The position numbers were made by a program, and so were the translations under genes. From Vibrio tubiashii ATCC 19109 (lineage in GTDB: Bacteria; Pseudomonadota; Gammaproteobacteria; Enterobacterales; Vibrionaceae): a DNA stretch of 64,000 nucleotides. Below the pieces are notes generated by a model that saw only the letters and a program-made list of their open reading frames with translations, did no database searches and was not told the DNA's origin. Shown here piece by piece: positions 35,654 through 43,188 of this stretch. The number at the start of each line of letters is the position of its first letter. Within the stretch, counting starts at the first letter, position 1. The stretch spans positions 58,809 through 122,808 of the forward strand of contig NZ_CP009357.1 in the NCBI RefSeq assembly GCF_000772105.1. Direction: 5' to 3'.

Positions 35654-36384
35654 GGCTAATCACCTTCCTTATTGTCTGACCAGTTGTAATTTCCGTTATC
35701 GTCCAGAACATTCCTTATAGCTTCTTTCAGTTGCGACAAGTGCTCAATAGCGCAGCTTGGTATCGGTCAGCATGTACCTTGTCCTTCTTCGTCTCCGATA
35801 CCATGCTGAAAAAATCTCGAATTTATCGTATTTTTTCTTACGAAACAGTAACTTATAGAATATTAATACCATGAACACACAAAAGAACGCAGCATGGTAT
35901 CGGCATCAATCATGGCATCGCCAAACCATAATACCAGCTTTAATGCCATGCTCAAACGGTGCTTGGCGCTTCCTCCCGTTGCCAGATCGTGCCAAACACA
36001 AACAAAAAAAAGCCCGCAATTACGCGGGCTTAGCGGCATTTCATGCCATCAGGTGCCTGGCTGTGCCAGACGCGGAATCATTCCCACTCTATTGTAAACA
36101 AGACATTTTTATCTTTTATATTCAATGGCTTATTTTCCTGCTAATTGGTAATACCATGAAAAATACCATGCTCAGAAAAGGCTTAACAATATTTTGAAAA
36201 ATTGCCTACTGAGCGCTGCCGCACAGCTCCATAGGCCGCTTTCCTGGCTTTGCTTCCAGATGTATGCTATTCTGCTCCTGCAGCTAATGGATCACCGCAA
36301 ACAGGTTACTCGCCTGGGGATTCCCTTTCGACCCGAGCATCCGTATGAGACTCATGCTCGATTATTATTATTATAGAAGCCCCC
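35654..36384. other. 730-bp non-coding stretch upstream of sul2 with TACCATG repeats
   Basis: No convincing gene. It holds a perfect 14-bp inverted repeat, CCGATACCATGCTG (35,796-35,809) and CAGCATGGTATCGG (35,890-35,903), and further (A/G)ATACCATG copies near 35,866, 36,150 and 36,161. A terminator-like hairpin (36,011-36,030) is also present. The last ~200 bp is the conserved sul2 leader seen in many plasmids. The repeats resemble a remnant of a small-plasmid origin or control region. Confidence 0.55.
36001..36030 (-). terminator. Rho-independent terminator, minus strand
   Basis: AGCCCGC (36,011-36,017) pairs with GCGGGCT (36,024-36,030). The A run to its left gives a U tract on the minus-strand transcript, so it ends leftward transcription. 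Confidence 0.75.
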
Positions 36385-37200
36385 ATGAATAAATCGCTCA
36401 TCATTTTCGGCATCGTCAACATAACCTCGGACAGTTTCTCCGATGGAGGCCGGTATCTGGCGCCAGACGCAGCCATTGCGCAGGCGCGTAAGCTGATGGC
36501 CGAGGGGGCAGATGTGATCGACCTCGGTCCGGCATCCAGCAATCCCGACGCCGCGCCTGTTTCGTCCGACACAGAAATCGCGCGTATCGCGCCGGTGCTG
36601 GACGCGCTCAAGGCAGATGGCATTCCCGTCTCGCTCGACAGTTATCAACCCGCGACGCAAGCCTATGCCTTGTCGCGTGGTGTGGCCTATCTCAATGATA
36701 TTCGCGGTTTTCCAGACGCTGCGTTCTATCCGCAATTGGCGAAATCATCTGCCAAACTCGTCGTTATGCATTCGGTGCAAGACGGGCAGGCAGATCGGCG
36801 CGAGGCACCCGCTGGCGACATCATGGATCACATTGCGGCGTTCTTTGACGCGCGCATCGCGGCGCTGACGGGTGCCGGTATCAAACGCAACCGCCTTGTC
36901 CTTGATCCCGGCATGGGGTTTTTTCTGGGGGCTGCTCCCGAAACCTCGCTCTCGGTGCTGGCGCGGTTCGATGAATTGCGGCTGCGCTTCGATTTGCCGG
37001 TGCTTCTGTCTGTTTCGCGCAAATCCTTTCTGCGCGCGCTCACAGGCCGTGGTCCGGGGGATGTCGGGGCCGCGACACTCGCTGCAGAGCTTGCCGCCGC
37101 CGCAGGTGGAGCTGACTTCATCCGCACACACGAGCCGCGCCCCTTGCGCGACGGGCTGGCGGTATTGGCGGCGCTGAAAGAAACCGCAAGAATTCGTTAA
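36385..37200 (+). CDS. sul2: Sulfonamide-insensitive dihydropteroate synthase Sul2
   Basis: 271 aa from MNKSLIIFGIVNITSDSFSD to KETARIR, which I recognise as Sul2. It makes dihydropteroate in folate synthesis but is not inhibited by sulfonamides. The DHPS signatures are IVNITSDSFSDGG (about residues 10-22) and LDPGMGFF (about 172). It is followed by the glmM remnant, the usual sul2-linked arrangement, but no ISCR2 is visible here. Confidence 0.97.
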   Translation: MNKSLIIFGIVNITSDSFSDGGRYLAPDAAIAQARKLMAEGADVIDLGPASSNPDAAPVSSDTEIARIAPVLDALKADGIPVSLDSYQPATQAYALSRGVAYLNDIRGFPDAAFYPQLAKSSAKLVVMHSVQDGQADRREAPAGDIMDHIAAFFDARIAALTGAGIKRNRLVLDPGMGFFLGAAPETSLSVLARFDELRLRFDLPVLLSVSRKSFLRALTGRGPGDVGAATLAAELAAAAGGADFIRTHEPRPLRDGLAVLAALKETARIR

Positions 37201-37286
37201 CTGCACATTCGGGATATTTCTCTATATTCGCGGTTCAGCAGGCATGTCCCCTTTGAGGGCGACCCGACGACAGGATAATCGACCTT

Positions 37287-37530
37287 ATGGTGCGCAAATA
37301 TTTCGGCACAGACGGTATTCGTGGCAAAGCCAACGAAGGCGCGATGACGGCGGAAACCGCCTTGCGCGTCGGCATGGCGGCTGGCCGTGTCTTTCGTCGC
37401 GGTGACCACCGCCATCGTGTCGTGATCGGCAAGGATACGCGCCTGTCGGGCTATATGCTTGAACCCGCGCTCACAGCCGGTTTCACCTCGATGGGCATGG
37501 ACGTATTCCTTTTTGGCCCGCTGCCGACAA
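37287..37530 (+). pseudogene. glmM: 5' remnant of glmM (phosphoglucosamine mutase)
   Basis: About 81 codons starting [17 protein letters not shown] and running to [11 protein letters not shown] match the N-terminus of GlmM. The frame then leaves homology at the palindrome at 37,542 and stops. This truncated gene commonly travels with sul2. The catalytic serine region is missing, so it is not functional. Confidence 0.9.
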
Positions 37531-37541
37531 CGTATAGGAAG

Positions 37542-37561
37542 AATTTCGTACGTACGAAATT
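37542..37561. repeat. Palindrome AATTTCGTACGTACGAAATT at the glmM breakpoint
   Basis: A 20-bp perfect palindrome, a variant (GTACGTAC centre) of the TTTCGTGCGCACGAAA repeats found four times downstream. It lies exactly where glmM homology ends. Confidence 0.8.
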
Positions 37562-37655
37562 TTGCCGGCCATCGCCTGGAAGGCCTGGCCATCGACAGAC
37601 CTGCCGATCTGGCCTATAGTAGTTGCAGGTATTACCTCTAACTACGGAGGCCATC

Positions 37656-37934
37656 ATGGCAACACCAACATCCATCAAGCTCGATGACGATCTGAAAGGG
37701 CGGGTCCAGCATCTGGCCGATACTCGTAGGCGCTCGGCGCACTGGCTCATGCGTGAAGCAATCGAACAGTACGTGGAGCGCGAGGAAAGGCGGGAGAGCT
37801 TCAGAAGAGACACGCTCAAGGCTTGGGAGGACTACCAGGCTACCGGCTTGCACGCGACCGCTGGCGAAGTGGAGAAGTGGCTGGCCAGTTGGGGAACGGA
37901 TAACGAGGTGCCGGCCCCGACATGTCACAAGTGA
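37656..37934 (+). CDS. Ribbon-helix-helix antitoxin of a ParD/RelB type pair
   Basis: 92 aa. The N-terminal RHH domain has TSIKLDDDLKGRVQHLADTR followed by HWLMREAIEQYV, a basic dimeric DNA-binding fold. The C-terminal part would wrap the toxin. It overlaps the toxin gene by 13 bp. ATG 37,656 follows CGGAGG. Such antitoxins repress their own promoter, which would lie in 37,562-37,650. Confidence 0.85.
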   Translation: MATPTSIKLDDDLKGRVQHLADTRRRSAHWLMREAIEQYVEREERRESFRRDTLKAWEDYQATGLHATAGEVEKWLASWGTDNEVPAPTCHK

Positions 37935-38212
37935 TCTTCGCCCCGGCAGCGATCCAGGACCTGGAGCGGCTGCGCGAGTTTCTACGGCCCAAGAACCCCA
38001 CAGCAGCGGAGCGGGCCGCTAAAGCCATCATCCAGGGTGTCCAGGCGCTCGGAGAACTGCCGCGCATTGGCCGCCCCATTGAGGATATGCCCGAGGAGTT
38101 CCGGGACTGGCTGATAGACTTTGGTGATAGCGGCTATGTCGCACGATACCGTATTGATGGTGACACCGTTGTGGTGTTGGCCATCCGTCACCAGAAAGAA
38201 GCCGGCTTCTAA
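37922..38212 (+). CDS. ParE/RelE-superfamily toxin
   Basis: 96 aa. It has the RelE/ParE fold pattern, with FAPAAIQDLERLREFLRPKN at residues 6-25, then LPRIGRPIEDMPEEFRDWLI and a beta strand YVARYRIDGDTVVVLAIRHQKEAGF. ParE members poison gyrase and RelE members cut mRNA; the class cannot be settled here. Overlap with the upstream antitoxin supports a functional addiction module that helps keep the region. Confidence 0.88.
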   Translation: MSQVIFAPAAIQDLERLREFLRPKNPTAAERAAKAIIQGVQALGELPRIGRPIEDMPEEFRDWLIDFGDSGYVARYRIDGDTVVVLAIRHQKEAGF

Positions 38213-38232
38213 TTTTTCGTGCGCACGAAAAA
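38213..38232. repeat. Palindrome TTTTTCGTGCGCACGAAAAA
   Basis: A 20-bp perfect palindrome starting at the toxin stop codon; one of four TTTCGTGCGCACGAAA copies. Confidence 0.85.
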
Positions 38233-38287
38233 ACGCCCCACCTGATTCAATCAATATCACGCCTTCAATGACCCTCATCAGGGTCAT

Positions 38288-38315
38288 TTTTTTTGGATTG
38301 TACAATCCAAAAAAA
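38288..38315. repeat. 28-bp perfect palindrome centred on GGATTGTACAATCC
   Basis: Arms T7-GGATTGT and ACAATCC-A7. On either strand it can form a hairpin with a T tail, so it can act as a two-way terminator between the toxin-antitoxin pair and the conjugation genes. Confidence 0.8.
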
Positions 38316-38320
38316 TAAAA

Positions 38321-38338
38321 ATTTCGTGCGCACGAAAT
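38321..38338. repeat. Palindrome ATTTCGTGCGCACGAAAT
   Basis: An 18-bp perfect palindrome, second copy of the TTTCGTGCGCACGAAA family, 5 bp after the 28-bp palindrome. Confidence 0.85.
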
Positions 38339-38397
38339 AAAAACAGAGCCTTATCTATTTACATTAACAGATAACGTAAACACTTGATTCCATTAAT

Positions 38398-38445
38398 ATA
38401 ATACAGCAGCTGTACTATTGCGTTAGTAGTGATAAAGCCTATAAT
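38398..38445 (+). promoter_or_regulatory. Promoter and operator of the virB-type operon
   Basis: TTGCGT (38,418-38,423), a 16-bp spacer and TATAAT (38,440-38,445) make a good sigma-70 promoter. Just upstream and touching the -35 is a 21-bp near-perfect palindrome, ATAATACAGC-A-GCTGTACTAT (38,398-38,418), a likely operator for the small RHH-like protein that follows. Confidence 0.6.
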
Positions 38446-38486
38446 TTTCTTCTAAAGGCTAGGTGATTTTTGGGGCTTAAACACGA

Positions 38487-38666
38487 ATGAACAGCGACCC
38501 TAAGACGGCCGCTCAGCGACAGCGAGAATACGCCAATAGACAAAAGCAGATGGGACGCCGGCAACGCTCTTTCTGGCTTACCGATGAGGAACACCAGGCG
38601 CTGAGCAAACGGCTAAAGGAAATTCGAGCGGCGCGGAACGGGGGTGATGACCCCGACCGCGCCTAA
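38487..38666 (+). CDS. Small basic DNA-binding-like protein (candidate operon repressor)
   Basis: 59 aa: MNSDPKTAAQRQREYANRQK, then RQRSFWLTDEEHQALSKRLK. A basic N-terminus precedes a beta strand (RSFWL) and a helix pair, the pattern of ribbon-helix-helix plasmid regulators. It is the first gene after the promoter/operator, ahead of the conjugation genes. Its identity as the repressor is inferred. Confidence 0.6.
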   Translation: MNSDPKTAAQRQREYANRQKQMGRRQRSFWLTDEEHQALSKRLKEIRAARNGGDDPDRA

Positions 38667-38693
38667 CCATAACTGCCTGAATAGGAGGCAACC

Positions 38694-39020
38694 ATGGCTA
38701 ACAACCAGTGTATCACACACACCTTCACCGACAGCGGCCTGTCTCGGCTATGCCGATCACACGCAGTCGAACGGCTCGCCATTGAGAGCGAGATTCAAAC
38801 GCTGATGATCACCGCCGGTTATGCCCGCGAATTTCTGGCCGAAGGGCCGGAAGCCCTGCCCGAGGATTTCTTTAGCTGCATCGAGGAGATGAAGGAAGTC
38901 CTGGAGTCCATCGACCTGAAAAGCCTGGATTTTGAAAAACGGTCGCTCACGCTCAAGCGGAGAAAACGCCGCCTGGAGGCCAAGGCGACCCGCCAAAACA
39001 GCCAAAAGGAGGCCCAATAA
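38694..39020 (+). CDS. Hypothetical plasmid transfer-region protein
   Basis: 108 aa, mostly helical with a highly charged basic C-terminus (FEKRSLTLKRRKRRLEAKAT). SD AGGAGG precedes ATG 38,694. Its TAA overlaps the ATG of the virB5 gene. I do not recognise the family. Position suggests a cytoplasmic accessory of the conjugation operon. Confidence 0.6.
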   Translation: MANNQCITHTFTDSGLSRLCRSHAVERLAIESEIQTLMITAGYAREFLAEGPEALPEDFFSCIEEMKEVLESIDLKSLDFEKRSLTLKRRKRRLEAKATRQNSQKEAQ

Positions 39021-39667
39021 TGAGCATCAAGATTTCGTGCGCACGAAAAATGGCCGGCGTCGCCCTCGCCGCCGCTATCGGTCTGTCCCAGCCCGCCATG
39101 GCGGGTGGGATTCCCGTTATCGACGTGTCGAGCCTGACCCAGCAGATTTTGCAGGTCCAGCACATGCTTAGCCAAATCGAGCAACTGAAAAGCCAGCTCG
39201 AAACGGCGAATAAAGAGCTGGACAGCATCAGCGGGGTTCGTGGCCTGGCCGGCGTCATTGACTCGACTTACGACACGGCCGTGGATGTGGACCCCCAAGG
39301 GGTCCTAGACCGCTACGGCATCCGCAGCGGGAGCGACTACGGCATGAGCGGAGACGTGGCCGATCTGTACGACAGCAGCAACCAGAACGCGGCGACTTGG
39401 CTGGCTCAGTCGGAGAAGTCCCTGGAGCAGGCGCAGGAGCGCTTCCACGACCTGACCGGCCTGGTGGCCCAGGTCAACAACAGCCCGGATCAGAAGGACA
39501 TCCTGGACCTCCAAGCCCGGATCGGCGCTGAGGAAGTCATGCTGGAGAATGAGATGGCCAAGCTGACCATGCTCCAGTCCCAGGCAGAAGCCAACCGGGC
39601 AGTTCATGGCCAACGCGTTCAGCAGATGGCCATCGAGTCGTCCGGCGAACCCCGCGATATTTGGTAA
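39020..39667 (+). CDS. VirB5-type minor pilin of a type IV secretion system
   Basis: 215 aa. The signal peptide reads MSIKISCARKMAGVALAAAI and ends near AMA-GG. The mature helical protein begins IPVIDVSSLTQQILQVQHML and has a long coiled-coil segment, typical of VirB5/TrwJ pilus-tip proteins. The palindrome TTTCGTGCGCACGAAA lies inside codons 5-9 (ISCARK). The gene ends in PRDIW-stop-AAGGAGG, duplicated at the end of the next gene. Confidence 0.82.
   Translation: MSIKISCARKMAGVALAAAIGLSQPAMAGGIPVIDVSSLTQQILQVQHMLSQIEQLKSQLETANKELDSISGVRGLAGVIDSTYDTAVDVDPQGVLDRYGIRSGSDYGMSGDVADLYDSSNQNAATWLAQSEKSLEQAQERFHDLTGLVAQVNNSPDQKDILDLQARIGAEEVMLENEMAKLTMLQSQAEANRAVHGQRVQQMAIESSGEPRDIW
39033..39048. 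repeat. Palindrome TTTCGTGCGCACGAAA inside the virB5 signal-peptide codons
   Basis: 16-bp perfect palindrome, third copy, encoding ISCARK. Confidence 0.85.
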
Positions 39668-39674
39668 GGAGGCC
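39650..39674 (+). repeat. 25-bp gene-end repeat, copy 1
   Basis: Identical to 39,923-39,947. It encodes PRDIW, the stop codon and the Shine-Dalgarno AAGGAGG of the next gene. Confidence 0.9.
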
Positions 39675-39676
39675 CT

Positions 39677-39940
39677 ATGAATATCAGGAACATTTCGTGC
39701 GCACGAAATTTTGCTGTCGTGGCCCTGGTCAGCTTCGCGCTGACCGGGTGCTTTGACAACACCCCGGATACCGGTCCGGTGCAGACCGTGGACTGGTACC
39801 AATCTCACGACGACGAACGCCAGGCGATGCTGGAAACGTGCGCGAACAATCCTGGCGAGCTGGCAGACGACTCGAACTGCGTCAATGCCCGTGAAGCTGA
39901 ACACCTACTGTCCAGCGGCAAGCCCCGCGATATTTGGTAA
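39677..39940 (+). CDS. EexN-like entry-exclusion lipoprotein
   Basis: 87 aa. The N-terminus MNIRNISCARNFAVVALVSF is followed by the lipobox ALTGC, giving a short lipoprotein between virB5 and virB6, the usual place of eex genes in VirB/Trw-type systems. Entry exclusion blocks redundant uptake. The palindrome ATTTCGTGCGCACGAAAT again sits in the N-terminal codons (ISCARN). The C-terminus PRDIW matches that of VirB5. Confidence 0.78.
   Translation: MNIRNISCARNFAVVALVSFALTGCFDNTPDTGPVQTVDWYQSHDDERQAMLETCANNPGELADDSNCVNAREAEHLLSSGKPRDIW
39692..39709. repeat. Palindrome ATTTCGTGCGCACGAAAT inside the eexN start
   Basis: 18-bp perfect palindrome, fourth copy, encoding ISCARN. Confidence 0.85.
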
Positions 39941-39947
39941 GGAGGCC
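39923..39947 (+). repeat. 25-bp gene-end repeat, copy 2
   Basis: Same 25 bases as 39,650-39,674. It places the identical PRDIW-stop-SD at the end of eexN and before virB6. Confidence 0.9.
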
Positions 39948-39949
39948 TC

Positions 39950-40948
39950 ATGGATCTTTTTCAAGGGACGTTCGAGCTAGTCGACAATGTTCTAGACACT
40001 TATATTTCCAGCACAGTAGGGGACCTGATCGCACACATTACCCCCATTTTCACCAGTATGTTGATCGTCTGGATTGCCATTTGGGGCTACATGATGATGT
40101 TCGGTAAGGTCAGCGAACCACTGCAAGAAGGGGTTTTTCGCATACTCCGAATTGGCTTCATTATGACTCTAGGCCTAACAGTCGGCACTTATATGGATGT
40201 TGTCGTGGATGTGTTGGCCCACGGTCCTGAGAAAATAGCGTCTGTCATAACTGGTACCCCAGCCGACAGCATGGCTAGCATTATGGATACCCTCTTTTCT
40301 CGGGTCTTCGAGATAGCCGATCGCGCTTGGGACAAAGCTGGCGTAATGAATGGCAATTTCGGCATGTATCTCATTGCCTTAGCCATTCTATTAGCCGGCG
40401 GCGTTGTAACCGTTATCATCGCGGCACTTATCCTGATCAGCAAGTTTATGACTACTTTGCTGCTTGGCATTGGGCCACTATTTATTATTGGCCTACTATT
40501 CAATGCTACCCAGAGATTCTTCGAATCCTGGCTTGGCCAAGTGATCAATTTTGGCATGATCCTGGTACTTGCTGCCGCCGGTGGGCGTCTGACTCTTGAG
40601 TTTTGTGAGCTTTTCCTAGACAGAATGACCGCAAGCGGCAGTGATCTAACGACTATGTGGGATGCCGCAGCATTCGTAATATTCTTTGGTCTTTGCTTTC
40701 TGTTCCTTAAGCAGGTTCCTGCAATGGCATCGGCTTTGGGTGGGGGCGTAGCCCTGGCAACGCAAGGTGCTCTAGGGTCAGCCATGAATGCCATGCGCCC
40801 GTCCACAATCCGCCGGCAATATCGCGGTATCCAACGTGATGCGCGCTTGGCAGGTAATGCCGCTGCATCGCCTTACCGTGGAGCCAAGAAGGCTTATCAC
40901 GCCTACCAAAAACGTTTTGGTGCCGGCAACACAATCACGGGAGGATAA
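39950..40948 (+). CDS. VirB6/TrbL-type inner-membrane protein of a type IV secretion system
   Basis: 332 aa with about six membrane helices, at roughly 28-50, 66-85, 135-165, 168-190, 200-220 and 238-258. It carries the VirB6-like stretch LGIGPLFIIGLLFNATQRFFESWLG. It forms part of the DNA-translocation channel. The C-terminal tail is basic and cytoplasmic. Its base composition is slightly lower in GC than its immediate neighbours. The operon is cut off downstream, so no complete T4SS is present. Confidence 0.85.
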   Translation: MDLFQGTFELVDNVLDTYISSTVGDLIAHITPIFTSMLIVWIAIWGYMMMFGKVSEPLQEGVFRILRIGFIMTLGLTVGTYMDVVVDVLAHGPEKIASVITGTPADSMASIMDTLFSRVFEIADRAWDKAGVMNGNFGMYLIALAILLAGGVVTVIIAALILISKFMTTLLLGIGPLFIIGLLFNATQRFFESWLGQVINFGMILVLAAAGGRLTLEFCELFLDRMTASGSDLTTMWDAAAFVIFFGLCFLFLKQVPAMASALGGGVALATQGALGSAMNAMRPSTIRRQYRGIQRDARLAGNAAASPYRGAKKAYHAYQKRFGAGNTITGG

Positions 40949-40952
40949 CGCC

Positions 40953-41249
40953 ATGGAATCCAAATGGATCGACACCTGGCGCACCCGCTGGGCGCGCTTA
41001 AAACGAGGTTGGGAGCTGGGGATAGCAGGATTGATCCTGGTATCCGGCGTTCTGCTGTTCGTGGCCTTGATACCCGAGCTACCCAGCATGGTATGGGGCA
41101 CTCTGACCGGAGACGGTGAGGCCGCCCGTACCCTATTCGTCTGCGCGGCCGGCGTAGCCGTGTGCGTACTCCAATGGCGATGGCGCACAGCCTTTTACCC
41201 TCAGCTCAGGCGCGACGCGGCGACCGCGCGCGACAAGCCCTCTTCCTGA
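40953..41249 (+). CDS. Small membrane hypothetical protein after virB6
   Basis: 98 aa with two hydrophobic helices (about residues 21-42 and 60-75) and basic ends. SD GGAGG precedes ATG 40,953. It is the last intact gene of the conjugation fragment. Family not recognised. Confidence 0.55.
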   Translation: MESKWIDTWRTRWARLKRGWELGIAGLILVSGVLLFVALIPELPSMVWGTLTGDGEAARTLFVCAAGVAVCVLQWRWRTAFYPQLRRDAATARDKPSS

Positions 41250-41279
41250 CCCTTCCGGCCGTGCATCCAGTGCGGCCGT

Positions 41280-41418
41280 TTACTTCTTCTTAGAAGCCTC
41301 TCCTTTCAACTCGGCCAGTTGAGCCTTGATGGCGTTCAGCTCCCCGGTAAGGGTTGCGTTCCGCTCCCGGCACTCGGCCAGTTCCTGCCGGGCCTGCTCG
41401 CGTTCCTGCTGAGCCGTT
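41280..41418 (-). pseudogene. 3' remnant of a coiled-coil plasmid gene cut by Tn5393
   Basis: The last about 45 codons (TAQQEREQARQELAECRERN... ending GEASKKK) form a charged coiled coil. The 5' part has been replaced by the Tn5393 end at 41,419. Probably the end of a mobilisation or KfrA-like protein of the donor plasmid; identity is not resolvable. Confidence 0.5.
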
Positions 41419-41524
41419 GGGGTCGTTTGCGGGAGAGGGCGAAATCCTACGCTAAGGCTTTGGCCAACGATATTCTCCGGTAAGATTGATGTGTTCCCAG
41501 GGGATAGGAGAAGTCGCTTGATAT

Positions 41525-42361
41525 CTAGTATGACGTCTGTCGCACCTGCTTGATCGCGGCCGCGATAGCTAGATCGCGTTGCTCCTCTTCTCCATCCGCG
41601 TTCCAAGCTGCGGAAAGGCACCCATAAGCGTACGCCTGGTCGAGCAGGCGACGCGGATCGACGTCCAGCGCACGAGAGAATGCGTCCGCCATCTGTGCAA
41701 TGCGTCTAGGATCGAGACAAAGGTCGTCTCTGTCAGCCGGATCGTAGAACATATTGGCGGCGCCAAAGCCCACTTCACCGACCAGACCGACGGGATCTAT
41801 CACCAGCCAGCCGCGACTGGAGAACATGATGTTTTCATGATGCAGATCGCCATGTAGCCCACGCAGTTCCGAGGCATTGCTCATCATTTGATCGGCTATA
41901 ATCGCCGCGTGGACGTAGTCAGTTTGACAACCTGCGTTTTGATCATCGCGCGCCCGCTGAAACAAAGCTGCAAAGCGATCCCGGATCGGGAGAAGGGCAG
42001 AAGGCAGGGGTTCCTCAGATGCGGCATACAGCTTCGCCATTAGTTCCGCTGCAATTTCGGTCGCCTGGTAGTCGCCGTGCTCGGCAACGATGTGAGAGAG
42101 CATTCGCTCCCCGGCATATTCGAGCAACATCAGATTGTTCTCACGACCGAGCAACCGGACTGCTCCCCTCCCATTGCGCCATACCAGATAGTCGGCCCCG
42201 CGCAGTTCATCAGCAATGTCTTCTATAGGTTTCAATCCCTTGACGATTGCAGGAGTCCCGTCTGGCAATGAAACTTTCCAAACGAGGCTGGAAAAGGTGT
42301 CCGCAATGAGAACAGGTTGCGAAACGTGCCAATGAGCAGGAAAAACAGGCGGCATGAACAT
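41525..42361 (-). CDS. strB: Aminoglycoside 6-phosphotransferase APH(6)-Id (StrB)
   Basis: 278 aa starting MFMPPVFPAHWHVSQP, which I recognise as StrB. It phosphorylates streptomycin at the 6-OH. The kinase motif LHGDLHHENIMF (about residues 190-200) and the metal-binding VIDPVG are present. The start overlaps the strA stop (ATGA), so the pair is coupled as in Tn5393. Confidence 0.97.
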   Translation of the reverse strand: MFMPPVFPAHWHVSQPVLIADTFSSLVWKVSLPDGTPAIVKGLKPIEDIADELRGADYLVWRNGRGAVRLLGRENNLMLLEYAGERMLSHIVAEHGDYQATEIAAELMAKLYAASEEPLPSALLPIRDRFAALFQRARDDQNAGCQTDYVHAAIIADQMMSNASELRGLHGDLHHENIMFSSRGWLVIDPVGLVGEVGFGAANMFYDPADRDDLCLDPRRIAQMADAFSRALDVDPRRLLDQAYAYGCLSAAWNADGEEEQRDLAIAAAIKQVRQTSY

Positions 42362-43164
42362 CAACCCCAAGTCAGAGGGTCCAATCGCAGATAGAAGGCA
42401 AGGCGTTCGCGGTCGGGGGCTTCGATCCCCAATACATTGAATAGGACAGCGAAGGCGCGCTCTGCTTCATCTGGCGCTGCCCAGTTCTCTTCGGCGTTAG
42501 CAATCATGAGTGCCAAATCGGCATAGCGATCTGCTGTTCCGAGCCGCCCAAGGTCGATCAGACCCGTGCATTGAAGAGTTTTAGGGTCCACCATGAAGTT
42601 CGGCATGCAGGGATCACCATGGCAAACAACCATATCGGTGCGCTCTTGGTCGAGCCGCACCGGTAGCTCTCGTTCGACACGAGCCAAAAGATCGAGCTGC
42701 GGCGTACTCTTGTCCTCGTCCGGTAAGAAGTCGGGATTGACGGCATTGCGGGACACCACATCAACGGCGCGTCCGAACATTCGCGACAGCCTGCGCTCAA
42801 ACGGACATTGATCAACCGATAGGCTGTGAACAGCGCCAAGTTGCTGCCCCATTGACGGCCACGCTTTGAGCAAATCCGCTCCAGACAGATCAGCCGCCGG
42901 TACTCCCGGAATTGCCGTTATCACCAAGCATGCACCCTCCTGTTCCTCCTGCCAGTTGATCACCTCGGGGCAAGCCACACCTCGACCTTTGAGCCAAATG
43001 AGGCGGTCACGCTCTCCAGCGAGCTCACCGCGGCGGGAAGCAGGTGCGATTTTCGCGAAGGCATGCCCGTCACCACGTCGAAAAACAAAATCACCAGATT
43101 CTCCGCCTCTGACAGGCAACCAGTCAGAATGCGATTCACCAAAAAAAATATTAGTTCGATTCAA
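42361..43164 (-). CDS. strA: Aminoglycoside 3''-phosphotransferase APH(3'')-Ib (StrA)
   Basis: 267 aa starting MNRTNIFFGESHSDWL, which I recognise as StrA. It phosphorylates streptomycin at the 3''-OH. The catalytic loop VCHGDPCMPNFMVD and the GLIDLGRLG motif are intact. Only 24 bp of native upstream sequence remain. Transcription must therefore come from the adjacent IS element, whose tnpA reads in the same direction and ends 118 bp upstream. Confidence 0.97.
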   Translation of the reverse strand: MNRTNIFFGESHSDWLPVRGGESGDFVFRRGDGHAFAKIAPASRRGELAGERDRLIWLKGRGVACPEVINWQEEQEGACLVITAIPGVPAADLSGADLLKAWPSMGQQLGAVHSLSVDQCPFERRLSRMFGRAVDVVSRNAVNPDFLPDEDKSTPQLDLLARVERELPVRLDQERTDMVVCHGDPCMPNFMVDPKTLQCTGLIDLGRLGTADRYADLALMIANAEENWAAPDEAERAFAVLFNVLGIEAPDRERLAFYLRLDPLTWG

Positions 43165-43188
43165 TGGAGGTTCCTTCAGTTTTCTGAT

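Larger units (their letters stand above)
41419..43188 (-). mobile_element. Truncated Tn5393 end carrying strA-strB
   Basis: The terminal inverted repeat of Tn5393, which I recognise from its start GGGGTCGTTTGCGGGAGAGG at 41,419, lies downstream of strB. The other side is cut by the second Tn3-family element 24 bp before strA, so the Tn5393 tnpA/tnpR are missing. Confidence 0.85.

Noticed and set aside
37287-37619. Longer chimeric protein continuing from the glmM remnant
   Set aside because: Homology ends near 37,530 and the remaining codons are read through a palindrome into unrelated sequence.
39020-41249. A complete type IV secretion system in the cargo
   Set aside because: Only virB5-, eexN- and virB6-like genes are present; both sides are cut, so it is a fragment.
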